DNA from: Coriobacteriia bacterium
GTDB lineage: Bacteria; Actinomycetota; Coriobacteriia; Anaerosomatales; SLCP01
Assembly: GCA_007125735.1 (NCBI GenBank)
Contig: SLCP01000013.1
Coordinates: forward strand, 1-56,975
Reading direction: 5' to 3'
DNA length: 56,975 nucleotides
The position numbers and the translations under genes are program-made. Of the stretch, positions 22,736 to 31,520 are shown one piece after another; within the stretch, counting starts at the first letter, position 1, and every line of letters begins with the position of its first letter. The notes below the pieces were generated by a model. The model had not been told where the DNA came from, searched no databases, and saw only the letters and a list, made by a program, of their open reading frames with translations.

Positions 22736-23947
22736 ATGGCAGGAGCGAGAGGGCACTTCGCACTGCTGGTCGCGCTGCTGGTCGCGATCGCCGTCGTGCC
22801 GGTGTCGGGTTGTGCGACCGATGCCGGGCCGGGAGACGACGGGGCGACGGACAACGGTGAAGCTGCGACTGGGGAACCCTACCGCATCGGGGCGGTGCTG
22901 TCGCTAAGCGGCACACTTGCGGGACTAGGGGAGCCGGAGCGTAACACCATCCTCATGGAGGTGGAGCGCATCAACGAAGCCGGCGGAGTCAATGGTCGTC
23001 CGATCGAGGTACTGATCGAGGACGACGCGAGTGACGCGGAGACCGCGGTCGCGGTGACGTCGCGTCTCATCGAGCGCGAGAACGTCGTCGCGCTTATCGG
23101 CGCCACCGGCACCGGTGGCACCATGGCGATGCGCCAGGAGGTCGACCGCGCAGGCCTTGTGCAGGTCTCGGTCGCGGGTGGCACGGTGATCACCGCGGAC
23201 TTCCATCCGTACGTGTTCCAGACGCCGTGGTCGAACAGCATCGTCGTGCCGTTCACGCTGGCGTACCTGCAGGACCAGGGTATCAGCAGAATCGCGCTCA
23301 TCGCCGATTCCGGTGGGTTCGCCAAGGACGGCGTGGACGTCATGAAGGACCACTTGGGTGACTTCGATGTCGAGATCGTCGCCGAGGAAAGCTTCAACCC
23401 GGGTGATGCGGACATGACGAGTCAGCTCACCAAGATCCGCGCTACCGACGCCGAGGCGGTCGTGCTTTGGAATGCCGGCGCCGAGGCGGCTACGGTCGCC
23501 AAGAACATGGCCGCGCTGAACTTCGACATCCCGCTCTTCGGGAGCCACGGCAACGCCCGTGTCGAGTTCATCGAGGGTGCAGGCGACGCGGCCGAGGGCT
23601 TCCGCTTCGCGGCGGGCAAGGTGCTCGTTCCCGAGGCGTATGGCGAAGGCACGCCGGAGTACGAGGTGGCAACCGATTTCATCGAGCGCTACACGGAGCG
23701 ATTCGGGAAGGCGCCGGACACGTTCGCCGGTCACGCCTACGACGCGCTCTACCTGATCGTCGAGGCCATGCAGCGCTTGCCCGAGGAGTTCACCTCGGCA
23801 GATCTCCGTGATGAGATAGAGGCGACGAGCGGGTTCGTCGGCATCGGCGGGACGTTCACGTTCTCGCCCACCGATCACAACGGCATGACCGAGGACAATC
23901 TCGTCATGTACGACATACGCGATGGGGAGTGGATACTCGCCGAGTAG
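22736..23947 (+). CDS. Branched-chain-type amino acid ABC transporter, substrate-binding lipoprotein (first)
   Basis: A 403-residue periplasmic-binding-protein type I lipoprotein. A signal peptide ends in the lipobox VSGC with C26, then an acidic linker, then the LivJ-like receptor domain (YRIGAVLSLSGTLAGLGEPERNTILMEVERIN; GGVNGRPIEVLIEDD; GATGTGGTMAMRQEVDRAGLVQVS; DTFAGHAYDALYLIVEAMQ). It captures an amino acid for the LivHMGF transporter encoded downstream. Context with iorAB and paaK suggests an aromatic amino acid or arylpyruvate precursor, but LivJ proteins vary. A paralogous receptor follows immediately. Confidence 0.9.
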   Translation: MAGARGHFALLVALLVAIAVVPVSGCATDAGPGDDGATDNGEAATGEPYRIGAVLSLSGTLAGLGEPERNTILMEVERINEAGGVNGRPIEVLIEDDASDAETAVAVTSRLIERENVVALIGATGTGGTMAMRQEVDRAGLVQVSVAGGTVITADFHPYVFQTPWSNSIVVPFTLAYLQDQGISRIALIADSGGFAKDGVDVMKDHLGDFDVEIVAEESFNPGDADMTSQLTKIRATDAEAVVLWNAGAEAATVAKNMAALNFDIPLFGSHGNARVEFIEGAGDAAEGFRFAAGKVLVPEAYGEGTPEYEVATDFIERYTERFGKAPDTFAGHAYDALYLIVEAMQRLPEEFTSADLRDEIEATSGFVGIGGTFTFSPTDHNGMTEDNLVMYDIRDGEWILAE

Positions 23948-23985
23948 GCGAGTCGACGCACCGCTATGACAGGGGAGGGATCCGG

Positions 23986-25188
23986 ATGAGCAGGAGTCTC
24001 GGAACGCGCATGACACGCTTGATCGTGTCGGTATGCATCGTCGCGCTGACGGTGCCGACGTTCCTCATCGGCTGTGATGGGGACAGAGACACCGATGGCG
24101 AGGCGGTGCGTATAGGCGCTGTTCTCTCGCTCACCGGATCCCTCGCTGGTCTCGGGGAGCCGGCCCGTCGCGCGATCGAGGTCGAGGTCGAGCGTATCAA
24201 CGATGAGGGCGGCGTGAACGGCCGTCCCGTCGAAGTGCTCTTCGAAGACGACGCGAGCGACGAGGCTCGTTCAGTGGCCGCAGCGAGTCGTCTCATCGAT
24301 CAAGAGGGCGTTGTAGCGATCATCGGCGGTAGCGGGACCGGTCAGTCGATGGCGATGCGCCAGGAGATCGAACCCGGTGAGGTCCCACAGGTCGCACTCG
24401 CAGGCGGCTCTGTCGTCACCGACGAGTTCAGCCCGTGGGTGTTCCAGACACCGTGGCCCAACAGGGTCGTCGTGCCCTTCACGCTCGAGCATCTCCAGGC
24501 CGAAGGAATCGAGAGACTCGCGATCATCGCCGAGTCCGGGGGGTACGGCAAAGACGGGTCCGACGTGACCAAGGCTCTCGTCGATGACTTCGGTATCGAG
24601 ATCATCGCTGAAGAACAGTTCAATCGCGGCGACACCGATATGACCCCTCAGCTCACGAAAATCCGCGCCGAGGCGCCTGACGCCGTCCTGATGTGGGCTG
24701 CCGGCGCCGAGGCCGCGACCATCCTCAAGAACAACGCGGCAATCGGCGGAGCCAGCCCGATGCGCTTCTTCGGAGCTCCCGGCAACGCGCGTCTCGAGTT
24801 CGTCGAGGGGGCCGGCGAGGCCGCTGAGGGTTTCGTGTTCGCTGCTGGCCACATCCTCGTCCCCGAGACGTACGGAGTGGGCACCGAGGCCTATGAGGTT
24901 GCCACCGGTTTCATCGATCGGTACACGGAGCGGTGGGGTGAGGGCCCGGACATCTTCGCGGGGCACGCCTACGACGCGATCCACATCATCGTCGAGGCCC
25001 TGCGCAGACTGCCTGCAGAGTTCACGCCGGCTGACGTACGTGACGAGATCGAGGCGACGAGCGGGTTCGTCTCCGTAGGAGGCACGTTCACCTTCTCGCC
25101 GACCGACCACAACGGCATGACCGCGGAAGACCTGACCATGTACATCATCGAAGACGGAGCATGGAAGCCGCTCGAGGAGGTCCGTTAG
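23986..25188 (+). CDS. Branched-chain-type amino acid ABC transporter, substrate-binding lipoprotein (second)
   Basis: A 400-residue paralogue of the preceding receptor, with lipobox LIGC (C30) and matching blocks: IGAVLSLTGSLAGLGEP, GGVNGRPVEVLFEDDASDEA, GGSGTGQSMAMRQEI and SGFVSVGGTFTFSPTDHNGMT. The two proteins align along their whole length, so they arose by tandem duplication. Differences in the binding cleft (for example GGTMAMRQEVDRAGLVQVSVAG versus GQSMAMRQEIEPGEVPQVALAG) suggest different ligands. An AGGGGAGGGATCCGG site supports the ATG at 23986. Confidence 0.9.
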   Translation: MSRSLGTRMTRLIVSVCIVALTVPTFLIGCDGDRDTDGEAVRIGAVLSLTGSLAGLGEPARRAIEVEVERINDEGGVNGRPVEVLFEDDASDEARSVAAASRLIDQEGVVAIIGGSGTGQSMAMRQEIEPGEVPQVALAGGSVVTDEFSPWVFQTPWPNRVVVPFTLEHLQAEGIERLAIIAESGGYGKDGSDVTKALVDDFGIEIIAEEQFNRGDTDMTPQLTKIRAEAPDAVLMWAAGAEAATILKNNAAIGGASPMRFFGAPGNARLEFVEGAGEAAEGFVFAAGHILVPETYGVGTEAYEVATGFIDRYTERWGEGPDIFAGHAYDAIHIIVEALRRLPAEFTPADVRDEIEATSGFVSVGGTFTFSPTDHNGMTAEDLTMYIIEDGAWKPLEEVR

Positions 25189-25192
25189 CAGC

Positions 25193-26074
25193 GTGGGTGG
25201 CGTCGAACTGCTGCAGTTCGCTCTTGCGGGCCTGAAGAACGGCGCCATCTATGCGCTCGTGGCACTCGGCTTCACGTTGGTGTACGCAGCCACCGGAGCG
25301 ATCAACTTCGCCCAAGGCGAGTTCTACATGCTCGGAGGGATGCTCTCCGTCTGGGCGTATGCCGGCCTCGGCCTACCGCTGCCCGTTGCCGGGCTGGTCG
25401 GTGTCGCACTCACGGCGGTCGTGGGAGGCGTGTTCGAGTTTCTCGCTGTGCGGCCACGCAAAGACGGGGACCTGCTCGCCATCATCATCATCACGGTCGG
25501 TGGATCGATGGTGTTGTCCTCCGCTGCCCGTCACCTGTTCGGACCTCTCGAAAAGGCGCTGCCCGCGTTCAGCGGTACCGGCACCGTGTCCATCTTCGGT
25601 GCGGTACTCGAGATCCAGTCGCTGTGGATCCTCGGACTGACGACGCTTGCGGTGCTCGCGCTGTGGTACCTGTACAACCGCACGAGTCTCGGACGAGCCA
25701 TGCGCGCATGTGCAGTCAACCGCGACGCTGCCCGTCTCGTGGGCATCGACCCGCGCAAGATCGTCACGGTCAGCTTCGTGCTCGCCGCGGCGCTCGGGGC
25801 GCTCGCGGGCCTCGCCGTCACCCCGCTCACACAGACCGCGTTCGATGTTGGCCCCTCCGTGGGCATCAAAGGGTTCGCTGCGGCCATCCTCGGCGGTCTC
25901 GGAAACCCGATCGCTGCCGTCGCCGGTGGCATCGTCCTTGGCATGCTCGAGAGCCTGTCGATCGCGTTCATCTCCTCCACGTACAAGGACGCTATCGCGC
26001 TGGTGGTGTTGCTCGGCGTGTTGTTCTGGCGTCCGCAGGGCATCTTCGGAGCGTCGCGGCGGGAGAAGGTGTAG
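25193..26074 (+). CDS. livH: Branched-chain-type amino acid ABC transporter permease LivH
   Basis: A 293-residue inner-membrane permease with about eight hydrophobic helices. It opens LLQFALAGLKNGAIYALVALGFTLVYAATGAINFAQGEFYMLGG and ends with FAAAILGGLGNPIAAVAGGIVLGMLESL, both typical of LivH. It pairs with LivM to form the membrane channel. The GTG start is four bases after the receptor gene stop, with GAGGAGG inside the end of that gene. Confidence 0.93.
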   Translation: MGGVELLQFALAGLKNGAIYALVALGFTLVYAATGAINFAQGEFYMLGGMLSVWAYAGLGLPLPVAGLVGVALTAVVGGVFEFLAVRPRKDGDLLAIIIITVGGSMVLSSAARHLFGPLEKALPAFSGTGTVSIFGAVLEIQSLWILGLTTLAVLALWYLYNRTSLGRAMRACAVNRDAARLVGIDPRKIVTVSFVLAAALGALAGLAVTPLTQTAFDVGPSVGIKGFAAAILGGLGNPIAAVAGGIVLGMLESLSIAFISSTYKDAIALVVLLGVLFWRPQGIFGASRREKV

Positions 26075-26080
26075 CCGGGC

Positions 26081-27070
26081 GTGTTGGGTCGACCTGACAT
26101 CCGCCTCGTCGTCATCGTAGCCGTTGCGCTTGTAGCGGTCTTCGCTCTGCCGATGCTCACGTCCGAGCGCTATCTCTTGCGCGTATTCACCTTCGTAGGG
26201 GTAAACGTCATCATCATCACCGGTATGGCGTTGCTATTCGGGTATGCGGGCCAGGTTTCGCTCGGCCACGCGGCGTTCTACGGGATCGGCGCGTACGCCT
26301 CGGCGTTCGCCGTGATCAACCTGGGGTGGCCGTGGCCGGCCGGCGTCGCTCTTGCGATCGTGTTGACCGCCGCGGGCGGGTTCTTGCTCGCGTTGCCGTC
26401 GCTGAGGCTCAAAGGTCACTACCTGGCGATGGCGACCCTCGGCTTCGGGGAGATCATGAAGGTCGCCTTCGTCGAGGCCAGGCCGGTCACCGGTGGCCCT
26501 GACGGTTTGTCCGGTATCCCGTATCCGGCGATAGGGCCGTTCGAATTCGACACGGCGGGGTTGGCCTACTGGCTCGTGTGGGGTGTCGCCGCGGTGGCGC
26601 TCCTGCTGGCGTACAACGTCGTCCGCTCGCGTGCAGGGCGTGCGATGAGAGCGCTTCACGGCTCGGAGCTCGGCGCCACGGCGTGCGGCATCGACATCAC
26701 GGGCATCAAGGTCCGCGTGTTCGTCATCTCCGCGTCGCTCGCGGGTCTTGCCGGCGCGCTCTACGCGCACGTCGTGGGCTTCGTGTCGCCCTCGACGTTC
26801 TCGTTGCATGTATCGGTGCTGCTCGTGGCGATGGCGGTCCTCGGCGGAACCGGATCGCTTGCCGGACCGGTCATCGCCACCGTGTTGCTGACGCTGATAC
26901 CCTACAGCGACGCGGTGATACCCGGGCTGTCACGCTCCGCACTCGAGACGATCCAGGAGTGGCAGGAGGACATCTACGGCCTGACGATCATCGCCGTCAT
27001 GCTGTTCGTGCCCGGGGGTATCGGCAGTCTGATCAGACGGATGGCTCCCGGCAGGGGTGAGGCCCGGTGA
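26081..27070 (+). CDS. livM: Branched-chain-type amino acid ABC transporter permease LivM
   Basis: A 329-residue membrane protein with about nine helices and LivM signatures: ALLFGYAGQVSLGHAAFYGIGAYASA, LKGHYLAMATLGFGEI, GPDGLSGIP and AMRALHGSELGATACGID. It is the partner of LivH. The GTG start is seven bases after livH; the stop overlaps livG by four bases. Confidence 0.93.
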   Translation: MLGRPDIRLVVIVAVALVAVFALPMLTSERYLLRVFTFVGVNVIIITGMALLFGYAGQVSLGHAAFYGIGAYASAFAVINLGWPWPAGVALAIVLTAAGGFLLALPSLRLKGHYLAMATLGFGEIMKVAFVEARPVTGGPDGLSGIPYPAIGPFEFDTAGLAYWLVWGVAAVALLLAYNVVRSRAGRAMRALHGSELGATACGIDITGIKVRVFVISASLAGLAGALYAHVVGFVSPSTFSLHVSVLLVAMAVLGGTGSLAGPVIATVLLTLIPYSDAVIPGLSRSALETIQEWQEDIYGLTIIAVMLFVPGGIGSLIRRMAPGRGEAR

Positions 27071-27840
27071 GCCTCCTGCAGGTCAGAGGTGTCACCAGGC
27101 GGTTCGGCGGTCTGGTTGCGGTCGATGCTGTGTCCTTCGACGTCCACGAGGGCCAGATCAAGGCGGTGATCGGCCCGAATGGCGCCGGTAAGTCGACGCT
27201 CTTCAACGTCATGACCGCGTTCGACCGCCCCAACGACGGCAGCGTGCTCTTCGACGGGGCCGAGGTCATCGGGAGACGTCCGCATCTCGTCGTACGCTCG
27301 GGAATGGCGCGCACGTTTCAGAACACGCAGCTCTTCGAGGATATGACCGCCCACGAGAACGTCATGGCAGGCGCTCACGCAGTCACGAAGACCGGCTTCC
27401 TCGCCGCGGCACTGCGCCTGCCGTGGACGGTGCGTGAGGAGCGTGACGTGGCCGAGGAAGCGGGTCGCCTGTTGCGCCTCGTCGGCCTCGGCGAGTGGGC
27501 GGAGACGCCCGCTGCCGACATGCCTCACGGCTTGCGGCGCTTGCTCGAGATCGCGCGCGCGCTCGCAGCGCGCCCGCGCGTGCTCTTGCTCGACGAGCCC
27601 GCAGCGGGACTCAACACCGCAGAGACCGCCTCGCTCGCCGAGGCGCTGTATCGCATCAGAGACGCCGGCACGACGATCGTCGTCGTCGAGCACGACATGG
27701 GGCTCGTCATGGAGGTCTCAGACGAGATAGTCGTCCTCGACCGTGGGTGCAAGATCGCCGAGGGCCCGCCGCGCCTCATCCAAAAGGACCCCGCGGTCGT
27801 CGCCGCGTACCTCGGGGAGGAGGAAGCCGATGAGCTCTGA
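27067..27840 (+). CDS. livG: Branched-chain-type amino acid ABC transporter ATP-binding protein LivG
   Basis: A 257-residue ATPase. Walker A is GPNGAGKST; Walker B is RVLLLDEPAAGLN; the H-loop is VVVEHDMGLVM. The signature segment reads ADMPHGLRRLLEIARAL, typical of LivG, which has lost the classical LSGGQ. It powers transport with LivF. The last 11 bases overlap the livF start. Confidence 0.94.
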   Translation: MSLLQVRGVTRRFGGLVAVDAVSFDVHEGQIKAVIGPNGAGKSTLFNVMTAFDRPNDGSVLFDGAEVIGRRPHLVVRSGMARTFQNTQLFEDMTAHENVMAGAHAVTKTGFLAAALRLPWTVREERDVAEEAGRLLRLVGLGEWAETPAADMPHGLRRLLEIARALAARPRVLLLDEPAAGLNTAETASLAEALYRIRDAGTTIVVVEHDMGLVMEVSDEIVVLDRGCKIAEGPPRLIQKDPAVVAAYLGEEEADEL

Positions 27841-28570
27841 GTCCTCGGCGGCACTCGAGATTTCGGGACTCTCGGCCGGATACGGCCGGGTCGAGGTCTT
27901 GCGCGACATCGACCTCACCGTGGCGCGCGGCGAGATGGTGACGCTCATCGGCGCGAACGGCGCGGGCAAGTCGACGCTGCTCAAGGCGGTCGTCGGACTG
28001 GTAGCTCCGAGCGCCGGGTCGGTCAGGCTTTTCGGAGCCGACGTGACCCGCATGTCACCGGAGCGAGCAGTCCGCGAGGGGCTCGCGCTCGTGCCTGAGG
28101 GCCGGATGCTCTTCGGGCCGATGAGCGTCGAGGAGAACCTGAGGCTCGGAGCGCATACGCGCAGCGCCGAGGAGTTCTCGGCTGAGCGCGATCGCGTCTT
28201 CGAGCTCTTCCCCGTGCTTTCGGAGCGACGGGGCCAGAGTGCGGCGACGCTCTCGGGTGGCGAGCAGCAGATGCTCGCGGTGGGTCGCGCGCTGATGGCG
28301 CAACCGCGCATGTTGCTGCTCGACGAGCCTTCCCTCGGCCTCGCACCTCGCATCATCGCCGAGATCTTCGCAGCGCTCGAAACGCTCCGTTCGCGCGGGA
28401 TAACGATCCTCCTCGTCGAGCAGGACGCGCGCTTGGCGCTCAAGCATGCGGACCGCGGGTACGTGATGCGGACGGGCTCGATCGCGCTCCACGGCGCAGC
28501 CGACGAGCTGCTCGCCAACGACGACATCCGGCTGATCTACCTGGGCGCCTGGCGCGGGGAAGGGGAGTAG
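27830..28570 (+). CDS. livF: Branched-chain-type amino acid ABC transporter ATP-binding protein LivF
   Basis: A 246-residue ATPase with Walker A GANGAGKST, signature LSGGEQQMLAVGRALM and Walker B RMLLLDEPSLGLAPRII. The ATG at 27830 is chosen because the following residues (ALEISGLSAGYGRVEVLRDIDLTV) match the LivF N-terminus and it overlaps the livG end by 11 bases. The paaK gene starts six bases downstream, so the ligase is in the transporter operon. Confidence 0.94.
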   Translation: MSSESSAALEISGLSAGYGRVEVLRDIDLTVARGEMVTLIGANGAGKSTLLKAVVGLVAPSAGSVRLFGADVTRMSPERAVREGLALVPEGRMLFGPMSVEENLRLGAHTRSAEEFSAERDRVFELFPVLSERRGQSAATLSGGEQQMLAVGRALMAQPRMLLLDEPSLGLAPRIIAEIFAALETLRSRGITILLVEQDARLALKHADRGYVMRTGSIALHGAADELLANDDIRLIYLGAWRGEGE

Positions 28571-28576
28571 CGAGCG

Positions 28577-29881
28577 ATGATATGGAACCCGGAGTACGAG
28601 ACGATCGACCGTGAGGCGTTGCACGAGCTGCAGCTGCGCCGTTTGCAGTCGACGGTGGCGTGGGTCCACGAGCGCGTGCCCTACTACCGCGACGCCCTCG
28701 ACGAGCGAGGAGTGCGGCCACGCGACATCAAGTCGCTCGACGACATCACGAAGCTCCCGTTCACCGACAAGACCGCACTACGCGACACGTACCCGTTCGG
28801 CCTGTTCGCGGTGCCCCTCGACCAGGTGGTGCGGATCCACTCCTCCTCAGGCACGACGGGCAAGCCGATCGTGGTGGGCTACACCAAGGGCGACATCGCC
28901 ACGTGGACCGAGCTCACCGCCCGTGTGGCCGCGGCAGCGGGCGTCGTGCACACCGACCTCGTGCAGATGGCGTTCGGCTACGGGATGTTCACCGGCGGAT
29001 TCGGCATGCACTACGGCGTCGAGCGCGTCGGCGCGACAGTCATCCCCGCGAGCGCGGGCAACACCGAGCGCCACCTCATGATGATGACGGACTTCGGCAC
29101 GACGGTACTCGTCTCCACGCCGAGCTACGCACTCTACATGGCTGAGGTCGCCGAGGAGATGGGCGTGGACCTCAAGGGCTCGCCGCTGCGGCTCGGTCTC
29201 TTTGGCGCCGAGCCGTGCACCGACGCAGCACGCCAGGAGATCGAGCAGCAACTCGGCATCGTCGCGACCGACAACTACGGACTCTCCGAGGTCATGGGGC
29301 CCGGCGTGTCGGGCGAGTGCGAGTGCAGGTGTGGCCTGCACATCGCCGAGGACCACTTCATCGCCGAGGTCGTCGATCCGGAGACCGGATCTCCGCTTCC
29401 CGATGGGGAGGAGGGCGAGCTCGTCTTCACGTCCCTCACCAAGGAGGCGTTCCCCGTGCTGCGGTACCGGACGCACGATCTGACCGTCCTCGATCGCACG
29501 CCGTGCGAGTGCGGCCGTACGCTCGCCCGCATGCGCACGGTGCGGCAGCGCACCGACGACATGCTCATCATCCGCGGAGTCAACGTCTTCCCGAGCCAGA
29601 TCGAAGACGTGCTCTTCAAGATCGAAGGAGTGCGTCCGCACTACCTCATCGTCGTCGACCGCAAGCACGGTCTCGATGACATGGAGGTTCGCCTCGAAGT
29701 GGCCGAAGAGGTGTTTTCCGATATCATGGCTGACATGGTCGCGTTCACCAAGAACGTGTCCGAGCGTCTCCACGGGGTCCTCGGCCTTCATGTGAAAGTG
29801 ACGCTCGTGGAGCCAGGGTCTATCGAGCGCACCGCCGGCAAAGCCCAGCGGGTTCTCGACAAGCGGGACGGCGCCTGCTGA
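28577..29881 (+). CDS. paaK: Phenylacetate-CoA ligase (second copy)
   Basis: A 434-residue acyl-CoA ligase, a close paralogue of the one at 4395-5690, with HSSSGTTGKPIVVGYTKGD, NYGLSEVMGPGVSGEC, RYRTHDLTVLD and RTDDMLIIRGVNVFPSQIEDVL. This copy ends the ior-ACT-liv operon. Ligation of arylacetate to CoA, or the reverse reaction giving ATP from the aryl-acetyl-CoA made by IorAB, are both compatible with the context. Confidence 0.92.
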   Translation: MIWNPEYETIDREALHELQLRRLQSTVAWVHERVPYYRDALDERGVRPRDIKSLDDITKLPFTDKTALRDTYPFGLFAVPLDQVVRIHSSSGTTGKPIVVGYTKGDIATWTELTARVAAAAGVVHTDLVQMAFGYGMFTGGFGMHYGVERVGATVIPASAGNTERHLMMMTDFGTTVLVSTPSYALYMAEVAEEMGVDLKGSPLRLGLFGAEPCTDAARQEIEQQLGIVATDNYGLSEVMGPGVSGECECRCGLHIAEDHFIAEVVDPETGSPLPDGEEGELVFTSLTKEAFPVLRYRTHDLTVLDRTPCECGRTLARMRTVRQRTDDMLIIRGVNVFPSQIEDVLFKIEGVRPHYLIVVDRKHGLDDMEVRLEVAEEVFSDIMADMVAFTKNVSERLHGVLGLHVKVTLVEPGSIERTAGKAQRVLDKRDGAC

Positions 29882-29924
29882 TCTGCGTGCCGGCCCGTGG
29901 GGTCTGCTCGCCGATGAAGGAAGG

Positions 29925-30491
29925 ATGCAGGTGATCGACGTTACCGGCGTGCCGGCATGGGCATGGGCCGCAGGGGCGGCTTCCACGCTGATGCTGCTCA
30001 TTGCGTTCGCGTTCGCAACGTGGCTGACGTGGCGACGGACGGTTCGACGGCACCTCGTCAAAGTCGTCGGGCGCCGTGAAGGCGTGGTCGCGAGCAGGCG
30101 CACCCTCGAGGCCATCGTGCGCCATCTCGCCGATGAGGACGACTCCCGGCTCACCTTCTTCGCCGAGCATCCGGAGTCGGAGGATCGTCGCGCGCTTGCC
30201 GAGACTGCGTCCCGCATGGCAATCGCCGCAGAGGAACTCGATACGATGCCCCTGCCGCAACCGCTGTGGCCCGCTGCCGAAGCGCTCGCCGACGTCGCGT
30301 TCGTCGTGGGCGAGGAGGCGGGCAGGGTAGGGGAGTCCGACGATGTCGGCACCGTGTTCGCAGGACTAGAACTGACCGATCTCGATCGGGTGGAACGTGT
30401 GTTCGAGGTCGCCGATGCTCGGGTAAGAGAAGCGTGTGAGCGTTACGATCTCGACGAGGCATCCGTGTACGGTGGAGGGTTGTACATATGA
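29925..30491 (+). CDS. Membrane-anchored protein of unknown function
   Basis: A 188-residue protein with one N-terminal helix (about residues 12-34, AAGAASTLMLLIAFAFATWL) followed by a basic RRTVRRH stretch, so the rest is probably cytoplasmic. The remainder is predicted helical and acidic, without a motif I recognise. It overlaps the next gene by four bases (ATGA). The strong coupling and the shared single-anchor design suggest the two act together at the membrane. Confidence 0.6.
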   Translation: MQVIDVTGVPAWAWAAGAASTLMLLIAFAFATWLTWRRTVRRHLVKVVGRREGVVASRRTLEAIVRHLADEDDSRLTFFAEHPESEDRRALAETASRMAIAAEELDTMPLPQPLWPAAEALADVAFVVGEEAGRVGESDDVGTVFAGLELTDLDRVERVFEVADARVREACERYDLDEASVYGGGLYI

Positions 30492-30925
30492 CGGGTCTCC
30501 CACGTTTGATACGCGCTGTGATCGGGGTGATCGCCCTCATGGTGATCGCGTCGCTCGTGTGGGGGTGGTGGGGCGACTATCGCGGCGAGCGCTTTCCAGA
30601 CAGCGACCGCTCTGCTGAGGAGACCGTGACGCCCGATGTCGCCGAGGCAGATGCGGAAGACGAGAACGGCGATGATCCACCGGCCGAGGAGCCTGCCGAG
30701 GAGGAAGAAGAGCCTGCTGCCGGCACCGGTCAGACCGTCGTGGTACGCATCGAGGGATTGAGCTTCCGCAGAGGGCCTTCGAGAGACGACGAACGCATCT
30801 CCACGCTCAACCGTGGTACCAGACTCGAACATCTCGGTACCGAGAACGGATGGTATCGTGTCCGGCACTCGGATGGCACCGAGGGGTACGTCTCCGCCAG
30901 CGAGCAGTACACGGAGTTGCAGTAG
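30488..30925 (+). CDS. Membrane-anchored protein with extracytoplasmic SH3 domain
   Basis: A 145-residue protein: a signal anchor (about residues 5-25), a long Asp/Glu/Pro-rich spacer (about 35-78), then a bacterial SH3 domain (about 80-140) with FRRGPSRDDERISTLNRGTRLEHLGTENGWYRVRHSDGTEGYVSA. Such SH3 domains bind peptidoglycan or other wall polymers. The acidic spacer probably crosses the wall zone. It is translationally coupled to the preceding gene. Confidence 0.75.
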   Translation: MTGLPRLIRAVIGVIALMVIASLVWGWWGDYRGERFPDSDRSAEETVTPDVAEADAEDENGDDPPAEEPAEEEEEPAAGTGQTVVVRIEGLSFRRGPSRDDERISTLNRGTRLEHLGTENGWYRVRHSDGTEGYVSASEQYTELQ

Positions 30926-30963
30926 TCCACCGCAAGAGCGCGTCGTCCGGTTCGGGAGGTCCT

Positions 30964-31296
30964 ATGAGCGGTATCATCGGGCAGGCGGCCGACTTCTACC
31001 GTCTGCGACTGACGCGACTCGAAGAGCTCGTCGAACTCGATTTCGAGTGGCGTGACGACATCTTGTACCGGCAGCCGCCCCGTCCCGACGTCCACGAAGA
31101 AGAGGTCTGGATCGTCGAGGCGGTAGAACTCGACGATGAGGATGTCGTGCTCGAGGTCGGCCGGTTCGCCTCACGCGAGGAGGCCGAGGAACTGATGGGC
31201 CGGGCGAGCGAGGACCTCAGCGAGATGACGCGCTCCCGTTTCGAGGCGCGGTACATGGACTCCTCGGCCGGTTCTGGTGGCTCTGACAGTACTTAA
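30964..31296 (+). CDS. Small acidic protein of unknown function (110 aa)
   Basis: The ATG follows GGGAGG. The product is soluble, rich in Glu/Asp, with FYRLRLTRLEELVELDFEWRDDILYR, then WIVEAVELDDEDVVLEVGRFASREEAEELMGRASEDL. No membrane segment or known motif is visible. The second half looks like a beta-alpha unit of an ACT or ferredoxin-like fold, but that is weak. It ends at the edge of a convergent intergenic region. Confidence 0.6.
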   Translation: MSGIIGQAADFYRLRLTRLEELVELDFEWRDDILYRQPPRPDVHEEEVWIVEAVELDDEDVVLEVGRFASREEAEELMGRASEDLSEMTRSRFEARYMDSSAGSGGSDST

Positions 31297-31311
31297 CATA
31301 AGATACATTAT
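31283..31311 (+). promoter_or_regulatory. Orphan promoter-like element pointing into a gene-free gap
   Basis: CTGACA (31283-31288, five of six to TTGACA), a 17-base spacer and CATTAT (31306-31311, four of six) lie at the end of the 110-residue gene. The spacer and -10 are unusually AT-rich for this genome. No coding region follows on the plus strand before the convergent Nudix gene, so it would drive a non-coding transcript of about 120 bases ending at the hairpin at 31396-31433. Only sequence resemblance supports it. Confidence 0.3.
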
Positions 31312-31395
31312 CAGACATACAGGTGTCGAACGAACGAGCGACTAGACCGAGGTCGCGTCCGGGTCGGGTCCTGGTGACTCACCCTTGCAGAAGCC

Positions 31396-31433
31396 GCAGG
31401 TCCCGGCGTGTGGCCGACACGTCCGGGACCTGC
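31396..31433. terminator. Long perfect hairpin between convergent genes
   Basis: GCAGGTCCCGG (31396-31406) pairs perfectly with CCGGGACCTGC (31423-31433). Inside, CGTGT pairs with ACACG around a GGCCG loop, with one bulged T, giving 16 base pairs in all. It lies between a plus-strand gene ending at 31296 and a minus-strand gene ending at 31521, so it probably terminates both. Neither side has a strong T run (TTGTG on the plus side), common in high-GC bacteria. Confidence 0.6.
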
Positions 31434-31520
31434 TTGTGCGAGACGATCGCTCCGCCGTGAGCGATGTCCGACAACTGAATGCGCGTGCATGGTGTATTGT
31501 GTCTCGGCGAATCCTCCCGT

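Noticed and set aside
31312..31440. SRP RNA, tmRNA or tRNA gene in the convergent gap
   Set aside because: The conserved SRP GGAAGGAAGCAGCC-type loop, tRNA T-loop GTTCRA pattern and CCA end are missing.
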